Positions 1-7,451 of a stretch of 23,258 nucleotides of DNA are shown one piece after another. The notes under the pieces are model-generated. The model made no database searches. It saw nothing but the letters and a program-made list of their open reading frames with translations, and was not told where the DNA came from. Both the position numbers and the translations under genes were made by a program. Position 1 is the stretch's first letter; each line of letters opens with the position of its first letter. This stretch comes from an uncultured Acidobacteriota bacterium (GTDB lineage: Bacteria; Acidobacteriota; JAAYUB01), in the NCBI GenBank assembly GCA_937925645.1, contig CALAMB010000274.1, positions 1 through 23,258 of the forward strand, given 5' to 3'.

Positions 1-1730
1 CCCGTCGCCATCTCGTAGAGCACCAGCCCCAGCGAGAAGATGTCGGTGCGTTGGTCGATGGGGTCGCCGCGCAGCTGCTCGGGCGACATGTAGTTGACCG
101 TGCCCATGATGGCGCCCTGCTCCGTGAGGCCCGTGATCGCCGAGGCCTGGAGCTGGTCCGACCCGGTCCATTTCACCAGGCCGAAGTCGAGGATCTTGGC
201 GCGGCCGACCGTGTTCACCATGATGTTGGCCGGCTTGATGTCGCGGTGGATCATGTTCTGGGCGTGGGCCAGATCCAGGGCGTCGGCCACCTGGATGCCG
301 ATCCGGCAGATGGACCCGGGATCGAAGGGGCCTTCGCGGAGCAGGTCGCGGATGGTTTGGCCCTCGACGTACTCCATGACGATGAAGTCGAGGCCCGCCT
401 CCTGGCCCACCTGGTGGATGGTGCAGATGTTCGGGTGGTTCAGCACCGACGCCGAGCGGGCCTCCTTGAGGAACCGCCGGCGGATGCCGGAGTTGCCGCT
501 CATCTGGGGCGAGATCACCTTGATGGCCACCTTGCGCTTGAGCTGGGTGTCCTCAGCCATGTACACCATGCCCATGCCGCCCTCGCCGAGCTGGTGCAGG
601 ATGTGGAACGGCCCGAGGTGGTCCGGCACCTGGTTGGGGAGCGCGTCGACCACCTGGCGGGTCTCCTCGCGGGAGAGCGACACCTGCATGGTGTCGCCGA
701 GGTTGGATCGCTCCTCACTGTCCCGGCGCGTGATGAACTCGCCGAACGCCGTGGAAAACAGGGCCGGCGGCGCGTCCGCCGCCGCAGGCAGGAAGTAGCC
801 GCTCTTCTCCAGCTTCTTGTACAGGTAGGTGAACGTGGGCGGGACCGGCTCGCCCCGGAGGACCTGCCGGCAAATGTTCTTCTCCTCGACGTTGAAGTGA
901 TCCCAGGCGTAGTTGAAGTGAGGGATCACCTCCTCGAGGAAGATCTCGAGCACCTGCGCCGGGTCCGCCGTGCCGTCGCCCATGGTCAGCTGTTCGAAGA
1001 AGGCGCAGCAGGCGATCTGGATGAAGAACGGATAGTAGCCGGACAGCTTCAGGATCGCGTCCGCGTGCGGCTCCAGCGGCGCGCCGGCGGCGGCCGACGG
1101 CTGGCTGATGAGCTGGAGCGCCTCGTCGCGGTTGAACACGCTCAGGTTGATGGTGCTGAAGATGTTGAAAAACGGCGAATCGGCCACCTTGCTGGTGTGG
1201 CACAGCTCCTGCAGGTCGCGCTTGGAGCTGGTGATGTAGGCCAGGTCGTAGTTGTTGGCCAGCGACCGGAAGAAGGAGAAGAACTCCTCGCCGAAGTGCT
1301 GGTTCGAAGTGACCACGTCGAACTCGTCGAACAGGATCACGATCTTGCGCCCCTTGCGCTGGAGGGCGGCCACGGCCATGCGGACGCCCTCGAAGTCGGG
1401 GGTGAGCACCTCGGAAAATTCCGCCGCCTGCATCAGCAGCAGGATCAGCTCGCGGAAAAACTCCGACAGCGCCAGATTCTTCCGCTCCTGCAGGTCCATC
1501 TTGACGAAGACGTACGGCGCCCGGTCCTCGAGGTGGCGCGCCTGGATCTCCGGGGAGGCGATGTGGTTGAGCAGGGACGATTTGCCGATCCGGCGCTCGC
1601 CCACCACCGACACCGACTGCGGCCGGGCGGCGCCGATGCGCGAGAAAATCCGCGCCACCTCGCGCCGCCGCCCGAAGAAGCGGTGGATGTCGCGGATGGC
1701 CACGCGGTCGAGGTAAGGATTCTGTTTCAT
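1..1730 (-). CDS. AAA-type ATPase fused to Ser/Thr protein kinase (partial, continues past left edge)
   Basis: Reading leftward from ATG at 1730, the frame stays open to the window edge, giving 576 complete codons. Residues about 17-340 form a P-loop ATPase: FFGRRRE at 18-24, Walker A GERRIGKS at 44-51, Walker B VILFDEFD at 131-138. Residues about 374 onward form an intact PknB-type kinase: glycine loop LGEGGMGMVY (381-390), VAIK lysine K404, alpha-C glutamate E423, HRDIKPAN with catalytic D497, DFG at 515-517 and the activation-segment end MSPEQ. It should therefore be an active protein kinase with an N-terminal NTPase regulator; its targets are unknown. No TM helix appears in the visible part. 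The start lies 4 nt after the stop of the receptor-ATPase gene, with a GGTGAG ribosome-binding sequence, so the two are probably co-transcribed. The usual PknB-family C-terminal regions lie outside the window. Confidence 0.9.
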   Translation of the reverse strand, partial: MKQNPYLDRVAIRDIHRFFGRRREVARIFSRIGAARPQSVSVVGERRIGKSSLLNHIASPEIQARHLEDRAPYVFVKMDLQERKNLALSEFFRELILLLMQAAEFSEVLTPDFEGVRMAVAALQRKGRKIVILFDEFDVVTSNQHFGEEFFSFFRSLANNYDLAYITSSKRDLQELCHTSKVADSPFFNIFSTINLSVFNRDEALQLISQPSAAAGAPLEPHADAILKLSGYYPFFIQIACCAFFEQLTMGDGTADPAQVLEIFLEEVIPHFNYAWDHFNVEEKNICRQVLRGEPVPPTFTYLYKKLEKSGYFLPAAADAPPALFSTAFGEFITRRDSEERSNLGDTMQVSLSREETRQVVDALPNQVPDHLGPFHILHQLGEGGMGMVYMAEDTQLKRKVAIKVISPQMSGNSGIRRRFLKEARSASVLNHPNICTIHQVGQEAGLDFIVMEYVEGQTIRDLLREGPFDPGSICRIGIQVADALDLAHAQNMIHRDIKPANIMVNTVGRAKILDFGLVKWTGSDQLQASAITGLTEQGAIMGTVNYMSPEQLRGDPIDQRTDIFSLGLVLYEMAT

Positions 1731-1734
1731 CGTC

Positions 1735-4170
1735 TCACCGGTTCTGGTTTTCGCCGATGATCTGCCACGGCGAGTGGTCGCGGTGGATCCATTCCCGGAG
1801 CAGATCGATGCGGAACTGGAACTGCCGTCCCTTCTTGTTGACCACCTCGCGGGTGAAGAGCGCCTCCAGCAGGGTCTGCACGGTCTGCAGGTCCTGCTGG
1901 ATGGGGAGCTGCAACCCGGCGGCGTGCGCGAGCAGTCCCTCGGCGTCCACGGCCTCGCCGCCGGTGGTGGTCAGGCCGTCGGCGAGCAGCGAGAGGACCA
2001 GCTTCTCGGAGAAGCTGAAGCTATCCCAGAAGTACAGCATCTGGGGCAGCGGGTTTTCGATGAGCTGGACCACCACCGCCGCCAGGTCATCGATCGTGAC
2101 GAGATTGTGGCCCACCTCGTTGAGGTGGTCCACCACGTTCATGCAGACGGCCTGGGTGTAGAACGGCTGCCCCGCGGTGAGCCGAAAGATGCGCTCGGGC
2201 ACGCCGTCGGCGTGGAACACCAGGTTCTTGAGCGGTTCGGTGATGAGCCGCTGGGTGTCCCGCGGGGTCAGGAAACTGATCTTGCGGTAAAGACTCTTGG
2301 CGATCAGGTGCTGCCAGTACGGCTTGCGGCGGTCCTCCAGCCGCATGGAGCCGGTCAGCACGAAGCTGAGCTCCGGGTGCCGGTCCAGCAGCGCGGAGAG
2401 GCAGTCCACCGTCGACGCGTGCAGGGCGCCCTGGTCGATGAGGGTTTCGAGGATCTCGTACTCGTCGAGCAGGAACACGAATTTGCGGCCGGCGAACCGC
2501 CGGATGGCGGCCTCCAGCAGCTCCTCGAAGCTCTCCTGGCCGTTGCCCGCGCCCACCGGCGGCAGCGTCGCGCCCCGCTTGCGCAGTCCCTCGGCGACGT
2601 CCCGGGCCACCCGGTTGTAGAACGACACGGTGTCGGGGCAGTTGCCGTAGAGTTGCAGGTCGATGAGCACCGGCAGCACGTCGGCGCCGAGGCGGCCGTT
2701 GAGGATCTGGTAGAGGATCGAGGTCTTCCCGCTGCGGCGCTCGCCGCAGAGCACGATGCAGACGCCGCTGTCCTCGCGGCGGATGTTCTTCAGGATGAAA
2801 TGGAAGTCGTCCTCCCGGCCGAAGAACATCTCCTTCTCGCGGATGGGATTCCCAACGATGTACGGGTTGACCTTGATGGGCTTGAACTCGCGCAGGGCGC
2901 GTTCCTGGATCCGCTTGCGGATGGCGCGGCGCACGCGGCCGACGATCCAGTTGGCGACAACGAAGAGGAGGAGCAGGCTGGGAATCAGGATCAGGATCCA
3001 GCGCTGGTAGCCGGAGCGGACGCGCCATTCCTGCGCGGGGACGAACGCGCCGTTGTGGATGGCGACGATCTGGATCTTCTTGAGCACGTCGCCGTTGGCC
3101 TTGAAGTTGAAGTCGCCGGTGACGCCGGGGAAGTTCTCGGTGGCCGAGATGGCGTCACGCAGCGCCTCGCGGCGCGGGTCCGGCGTGCGCCGGATCGCCT
3201 GGAGCAGGATGCAGGCGGCGTCGTAGGCCCGGCCGGCGTGCGGACCGGCCGCCGTCTCGAACCGGGTTTTATAGCGGGCGGCGAACAGGCGCGCTGCGGG
3301 TTTCTCCTGCAGGAGGAAATATGAGTCCGTCGCCACCAGGCCCTCCAGGTTCTTCCAGCTGGTGAGGTAACGCTCGGTGACGTCGGGGGCGAAGAGCTGG
3401 ACCGGCAGCCGCTGCTCCCGGACCAGCGTCGCGATGCGGATGTTGTCGGGGGTGATGCCGAACAGGCCGAGCGCCTCGATTCCCTGCCGCTGAATCTCCT
3501 GCAGCTCCGCGCTGAAGTCCGCCTGATCGCGCCGAAACGGCTGGGCATAGGCGAGTTCGAGATTGTGCCGTTCGAGGCTGCGCGTGAAGTCGGCCATCAG
3601 GCCGCGCCCGAAATCGTCGTTGTCGTACAGGATGCCGATGCGCCGCAGCGACAGCTCCTCGGTCAGGTAACGGCTGAGCTCGGCCATGCGGAAATAGTCG
3701 GATTCGATGCAGCGGAACACCCACTTGTTGTCGAGGGCGGTGACCTGTGTGGCCGTGGACGACGAGGTCAGGAGCGGCACCCGGGCGCGGGCGCACGGCT
3801 CCATGATCGCCAGGGTGCAGGAGCTGTTGATGGCGCCGAGCACCGCCACGGCGCCCCCGCGCAGGAGTTGGTCCACGCCGGCGGCGGATTGCAGCGGCCG
3901 CCCCTGGTCGTCGGCCTCGATGACCTCGACGAGCCGGCCGTGCGCGCCGCCCATCTTGTTGAACTCCTCCGCGGCGAGGCGCACCGCGTTGAGCTGGCCG
4001 ACTCCGGCGGACTGGTTCGAGCCGGTGAGGGGGCCGATGACGCCGATGCGGATAGGGCCGGGCGGGGCCGGTCCATTGGCGGACAGCGCGGTCGCCGCCA
4101 GCAGCACGGCAAGCGCCGCCGCCCGGAAAACCGTCGTCGCTGTTTGCCTGAAATCATGGGTGCCGATCAT
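1735..4170 (-). CDS. Transmembrane receptor-ATPase: periplasmic binding protein domain, TM helix, AAA-type NTPase
   Basis: The protein has 811 residues. Residues 1-32 look like a signal peptide or anchor (RAAALAVLLAATALSA). Residues about 38-380 match the Leu/Ile/Val-type substrate-binding fold of ABC importers and branched-chain amino-acid receptors (IRIGVIGPLTG, then NKMGGAHGR and VPLLTSSSTA). A TM helix spans about 391-411, followed by a basic stretch. Residues about 435-800 form a P-loop ATPase with FFGRED at 449-454, Walker A GERRSGKT at 476-483 and Walker B FVFLLDEYE with D569/E570. The layout predicts an external ligand sensor coupled to an internal NTPase; no permease or ABC ATPase genes are nearby, so import is unlikely. 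ATG at 4170 was chosen because it gives a normal signal peptide, with AAGGGAG upstream. A GTG at 4215, overlapping the previous stop, would add 15 residues. The ligand cannot be told from sequence. Confidence 0.88.
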   Translation of the reverse strand: MIGTHDFRQTATTVFRAAALAVLLAATALSANGPAPPGPIRIGVIGPLTGSNQSAGVGQLNAVRLAAEEFNKMGGAHGRLVEVIEADDQGRPLQSAAGVDQLLRGGAVAVLGAINSSCTLAIMEPCARARVPLLTSSSTATQVTALDNKWVFRCIESDYFRMAELSRYLTEELSLRRIGILYDNDDFGRGLMADFTRSLERHNLELAYAQPFRRDQADFSAELQEIQRQGIEALGLFGITPDNIRIATLVREQRLPVQLFAPDVTERYLTSWKNLEGLVATDSYFLLQEKPAARLFAARYKTRFETAAGPHAGRAYDAACILLQAIRRTPDPRREALRDAISATENFPGVTGDFNFKANGDVLKKIQIVAIHNGAFVPAQEWRVRSGYQRWILILIPSLLLLFVVANWIVGRVRRAIRKRIQERALREFKPIKVNPYIVGNPIREKEMFFGREDDFHFILKNIRREDSGVCIVLCGERRSGKTSILYQILNGRLGADVLPVLIDLQLYGNCPDTVSFYNRVARDVAEGLRKRGATLPPVGAGNGQESFEELLEAAIRRFAGRKFVFLLDEYEILETLIDQGALHASTVDCLSALLDRHPELSFVLTGSMRLEDRRKPYWQHLIAKSLYRKISFLTPRDTQRLITEPLKNLVFHADGVPERIFRLTAGQPFYTQAVCMNVVDHLNEVGHNLVTIDDLAAVVVQLIENPLPQMLYFWDSFSFSEKLVLSLLADGLTTTGGEAVDAEGLLAHAAGLQLPIQQDLQTVQTLLEALFTREVVNKKGRQFQFRIDLLREWIHRDHSPWQIIGENQNR

Positions 4171-4211
4171 GTTGTGCCGGGAGTCTCCCTTGACGATGTC
4201 TGCGAGGCGGT

Positions 4212-4757
4212 TCACGGGTTGCCCTCGGGTCCGGCCCGGGCCGGCGCCGGATCCTCGGCCGGCCGGACCGGATGCAACGCGTCGCCGGCGACGCGCCGAA
4301 GCAGCCCGTAGAGAGCCGGGAACTCCGATCGGAAGCTGGCCAGCGCTTCGGCGGAGGGCTGCTCCACGCTGTGGACATGGGCGCCCCAGCCGGCCTGGGC
4401 GATGACGTAACGCCCCACGCCCACCTGGGCCAGCGCGTGTCCGCCCACGCCGACCTGTCCCACCGCCAGCCGGGGGGCCACCGCCACCTGGCCGAACGCC
4501 TCGTAGCCGGACACCGATATCTGTCCCAGCGCGAGCAGCAGGCCGAGGGAAAGCTGGCCGATGGGGAGCACGCCCACGGCGACCTGCCCCAGGGCGATGA
4601 CCCCGAAGGCGAACCGCCCGACGGCGATGATCCCGACCGCCCGGCCGGGGGCGCCCGTCTGCGGATCGCGGCCCACCACCAGATGGATCAGCGGCAGGCC
4701 GAGCAGCCGGTATTCGCTCCGGTATTCGCGCCGCCGGCCTGGCTGTTGCTGCGTCAT
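4212..4757 (-). CDS. Small hexad-repeat (G-x-x-A-x-G type) protein of unknown function
   Basis: The product is a 181-residue protein starting at ATG 4757 with AGGA nine bases upstream. After EYRSEYRLLGLPLIHLVVGRD (residues 11-31) come about fourteen six-residue repeats (42-127) in which Gly or Ala recurs with small hydrophobics, for example GVIALG, QVAVGV and GQVGVG. Such a period suggests a left-handed beta-helix or a stacked beta solenoid, as in hexapeptide-repeat proteins, but no acyltransferase active site is evident. Proteins with the EYRS...GLPL.H..G start and these repeats are widespread hypothetical proteins; I know of no established function. It heads the operon and its stop overlaps a possible GTG start of the receptor-ATPase gene, so a role as membrane-associated scaffold or partner of that receptor is a guess. 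The C-terminal 50 residues are non-repetitive. Confidence 0.8.
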   Translation of the reverse strand: MTQQQPGRRREYRSEYRLLGLPLIHLVVGRDPQTGAPGRAVGIIAVGRFAFGVIALGQVAVGVLPIGQLSLGLLLALGQISVSGYEAFGQVAVAPRLAVGQVGVGGHALAQVGVGRYVIAQAGWGAHVHSVEQPSAEALASFRSEFPALYGLLRRVAGDALHPVRPAEDPAPARAGPEGNP

Positions 4758-4786
4758 CGGCTGGATCCTGCGCTGGATTCCGCTTC

Positions 4787-4853
4787 CGCTGTCCGGAGGG
4801 ATTATAATCCAGAAACGTTCCGTCGGTCCGGAGAATCTTCCAGCCGGACAGCG
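4787..4853. promoter_or_regulatory. Divergent promoter region with TATAAT box and flanking 10-bp inverted repeat
   Basis: The 169-bp gap between the divergent genes holds ATTATAAT at 4801-4808, which reads as a TATAAT -10 box on either strand. On the minus strand it would give a start about 37 nt before the hexad-repeat gene ATG. No convincing -35 box was found on either strand. A perfect inverted repeat, CGCTGTCCGG at 4787-4796 and CCGGACAGCG at 4844-4853, flanks the box, and GTCCGGAG recurs at 4826-4833. This could be a repressor or activator site; that is inference. Confidence 0.35.
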
Positions 4854-4926
4854 TAAAAATTGTTTCCCCGCCGCCGCCGGTTGCGCTATCTTGGGCGCTC
4901 GGGCCGCCCGACCCGGAGACGAGGCC

Positions 4927-5952
4927 ATGCATCCGAACTTCGCCGCATTCCAATCCCGTTTGGAGCCGCACAGGGACAAGCTGTGGTGGCTGCACAGCCT
5001 CTATTCGCTCCTGCTGGGCGTGGCGATGATATGGCTGGGGCGGGTCCGGTTCGGTTACGTCCGGCTGGTGGCGATCCACATCGCCTTCATCTGGGCCAGC
5101 AGCCTGCTCCTGCCCGTGATCCTGCGGCACGCCCGCCCGCCCGGGCCGTGGGGCGACCGCCTGCGGCTGGTGGTCAACTGGTTCAACCGCAATTTCTACC
5201 AGCAGATCCTTTTCTTCATCCTGCCCCTGTACTGGGCGAGCGTGACGCCCGGCTCCGCCAACATGATCTTCATGGCGGTGCTGGCCGCGTCGGCGGTGCT
5301 GTCGACTCTCGACGTCGTGTACGACCGCCAGCTCTCCGTGCGCTGGTACTACCTGTCGGTCTTCTTCTCGTTCAACCTGTTCGCGAGCATCAACGTGCTG
5401 CTGCCCGTCTCCTGGAAGATCGGCAACACCGCGGCCCTGACGGTGAGCGCGTTGCTGGCCGGCGCCGGCTACGCGACCTTCGTCCTCCGGCTCTCGGACC
5501 TGGCGCGGCGGCAGCGGTGGATCCTGGCGGGGCTGGGCACCCTGCTGCTGGTGGGATTGCTGGAACTGGGCCGCCCGCTGGTCCCGCCCGCCCCGCTGCG
5601 TCTCCAGCAGGCGGTATTCAGTCTGGGTTTCCGGCCGAAGACCCTGCGGAGCGTCGGGCCGGTGGCGGAACTGCCGGCGGGATACACCGGCCGGCTCTAC
5701 GTGCTGACCGCCGTCACCGCGCCCCTCGGCCTCGAGGAGAAGGTCCGGCACCGCTGGTTCGTGGACGGGGAGGAGATGTTCGCTTCGCGGAACTACGCGA
5801 TCACCGGCGGGCGGCAGGAGGGATACCGGCTCTGGACGTCCCTGTCCCTGAGGGAGCTGCCGCCGGAGGCGGCGGTCCGGGTGGACGTGGTGACGCAGGG
5901 CGGGCAGCTCATCGGGCGGGCGTCGATCAGATCCCGGCCGGCTGGGCCTTGA
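4927..5952 (+). CDS. Multi-pass membrane protein, DUF5924/DUF2914-like
   Basis: The product has 341 residues. ATG at 4927 was chosen because it follows GGAGACGAGG and begins the conserved-looking start MHPNFAAFQSRLEPHRDKLW. Residues about 20-225 contain six or more hydrophobic segments (for example SLYSLLLGVAMIWLG, ILFFILPLYWASV and WILAGLGTLLLVGLLELG). The last about 90 residues form a soluble beta-rich domain with the features I associate with DUF2914: LYVLTAVTAPLG, a HRWFVDGEEM segment, a LWTSLSL strand and a final RVDVVTQGGQLIG. The family pairing of an N-terminal DUF5924-type membrane region with DUF2914 is recalled, not searched. Function is unknown. It is divergent from the signalling operon and converges with the transporter gene, overlapping it by 26 bp at the 3' end. 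Confidence 0.8.
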   Translation: MHPNFAAFQSRLEPHRDKLWWLHSLYSLLLGVAMIWLGRVRFGYVRLVAIHIAFIWASSLLLPVILRHARPPGPWGDRLRLVVNWFNRNFYQQILFFILPLYWASVTPGSANMIFMAVLAASAVLSTLDVVYDRQLSVRWYYLSVFFSFNLFASINVLLPVSWKIGNTAALTVSALLAGAGYATFVLRLSDLARRQRWILAGLGTLLLVGLLELGRPLVPPAPLRLQQAVFSLGFRPKTLRSVGPVAELPAGYTGRLYVLTAVTAPLGLEEKVRHRWFVDGEEMFASRNYAITGGRQEGYRLWTSLSLRELPPEAAVRVDVVTQGGQLIGRASIRSRPAGP

Positions 5953-7258
5953 TCACCGGGTCCGCCAAACGGCGGGCCCGCAGGCAGGGGGGCACGAGGA
6001 ACAGGATGTGGGTCAGCCGGCCGGCGGTGACGGCGATGGCCGCCGCCACGGCGCCCGTGGCGTCGCCGAACCGGATGCCCGCGAACAGCACGGCGATGAT
6101 CCCCACCACCTCGACGGCGGTGGCCCAGGTGATCACCCGGGTCATCCGGGCGTGCACCAGCAGGGCGCGCTGGAACGACAGCAGCACCTCCAGCGACGGC
6201 ATCAGCAGCACGAGCTGGGCGGGGAGCAGGGCGAATCCCGCCAGGTCCGTCGAAAGGCCGGAGACCTTTCCCAGCCAGACGTCCGACAGCGGGGTCAACA
6301 CCAGCAGCGCGTACGCGCCGCCGGTCGCCAGCGCCAGCCGGCTGCCGAAGTCGCGCAGGGCGCGGTAGCCCTCCTGCCGCTCGCCGAAGAGGGCGATGGA
6401 TGTTTCCTGGAACGAGATGCCGAAACTCCGGAAGATGAACGCTGTCACGTGGACCACCGGCCAGACGGCCAGCGACTCGATCGCCATCCGGCTCCGGCCC
6501 ATGAAAAACGTGAGCAGCGGGTGCACGCCCATGGCCAGGATCGAGGTCATGGCCAGGGGCAGGTAGAAACGGTGGATCTCCCGGTAACCGGGGGCGGAGT
6601 CGCTGTCGCCGTCGTCCTGCAGCAACTGCCCCACGATCCGCCGGCTCATCAGGCGGCTGGCGGCGGCCTCCATGGTCACGCCCACCGACAGCGCCGCCGC
6701 GCCCACCCACGCGCCCGGCACTCCGCCGGCGGCGTACAGGACCACGGCGGTGACGGCCATGGTAGACAGCCGTATTACCGTGCCGTAGGCCACCCGCCGG
6801 GTGAGGTTGTGGCGGATCATGATCCCCTGGTAGAACCGCCGGTAGCCGATGGCGCCCGGCCACGGCAGCAGCAGCAGGTAGGCGACGTACACGAGCCGGG
6901 CCACCTCGTCCGGCAACTCCAGCAGTTGCCGGGCGACCAGGTCGAATACCGGCGGGATCAGGCCCACCAGCATCACCGCCGTGATGAGGCCGTTCATGGC
7001 GTACGTGTAGGTGCGCAGGCGGACGAGCGACGTGCGGCCGGTGACCAGGGCGGTGGCGGCGCTCATGATCATGATGATGGGCGCCTCGATGATCAGGGCG
7101 AACGAAAAGGCCACGCCGTAGGCCGCCAGGTTGTACTTGGGGTCGGCCAGCCGGGCGATCACCGCCGCGAGGAACGGGCCCTCCAGCGCCATCATGAGCC
7201 AGGTGGCGGCCAGCGGGGCCCAGAAGAAGGTGATCTTGCGGAGGTTCAGCGTGGCCAT
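5927..7258 (-). CDS. MATE/MOP-superfamily-like or ANK-like multi-pass membrane transporter
   Basis: The product has 443 residues, almost wholly hydrophobic, with about twelve predicted TM helices. The N-terminus LRKITFFWAPLAATWLMMALEGPFLAAVIARL and the internal pattern (two similar halves, charged short loops, GYRRFYQGIMIRHNLTRR near residue 160) resemble the MOP flippase group, in particular bacterial relatives of the progressive-ankylosis (ANK) protein. The closest subfamily and the substrate cannot be fixed by eye. ATG at 7258 was chosen because it directly precedes the first TM segment; no good Shine-Dalgarno sequence lies upstream. An in-frame ATG at 7345 would add a polar 29-residue leader and lie closer to the upstream terminator. 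The gene is separated from the giant pseudokinase gene by a strong terminator, so it probably has its own promoter, though none is clear. Confidence 0.72.
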   Translation of the reverse strand: MATLNLRKITFFWAPLAATWLMMALEGPFLAAVIARLADPKYNLAAYGVAFSFALIIEAPIIMIMSAATALVTGRTSLVRLRTYTYAMNGLITAVMLVGLIPPVFDLVARQLLELPDEVARLVYVAYLLLLPWPGAIGYRRFYQGIMIRHNLTRRVAYGTVIRLSTMAVTAVVLYAAGGVPGAWVGAAALSVGVTMEAAASRLMSRRIVGQLLQDDGDSDSAPGYREIHRFYLPLAMTSILAMGVHPLLTFFMGRSRMAIESLAVWPVVHVTAFIFRSFGISFQETSIALFGERQEGYRALRDFGSRLALATGGAYALLVLTPLSDVWLGKVSGLSTDLAGFALLPAQLVLLMPSLEVLLSFQRALLVHARMTRVITWATAVEVVGIIAVLFAGIRFGDATGAVAAAIAVTAGRLTHILFLVPPCLRARRLADPVIKAQPAGI

Positions 7259-7395
7259 GATCCGGTACCGGCGAGCAGCATAGCAATTCCCGGCGGTCAA
7301 CTCAAGGGTGGAACCCGCCGGCGCCGCGGATTGTCCGGGCGTCACGCCGCGGCGGCTCCTGCGGGCGCATTGCGCGACGGTCCGCCCATAAAACG

Positions 7396-7425
7396 CCGCG
7401 GCCGGTTCCGAGGAACCGGCCGCGG
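7396..7425 (-). terminator. Intrinsic terminator of the giant pseudokinase gene
   Basis: Two perfect 14-nt arms, CCGCGGCCGGTTCC at 7396-7409 and its complement at 7412-7425, are separated by 2 nt, giving about a 13-bp stem with a 4-nt loop. Read on the minus strand, the stem ends in GCGTTTTATGG, a short U-run. It lies 27 nt past the stop codon of the upstream gene. Confidence 0.75.
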
Positions 7426-7451
7426 GCGGATCGGCGCAGCGCGGGTGCGGG

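Noticed and set aside
51..1760. Long plus-strand frame of 569 codons opposite the ATPase-kinase gene
   Set aside because: It is the antisense reading of a well-identified kinase; its Asp/His/Arg/Leu-rich composition is typical of shadows in GC-rich DNA.
4860..4892. TTGTTT ... TATCTT as promoter for the DUF5924/DUF2914-like gene
   Set aside because: The spacer is 21 nt, too long for a sigma70 promoter.
4171..5751. Upstream extension of the receptor-ATPase frame to 1338 codons
   Set aside because: It runs through the hexad-repeat gene and antisense to the DUF5924-like gene, and its composition is low-complexity; the signal peptide at 4170 marks a natural start.
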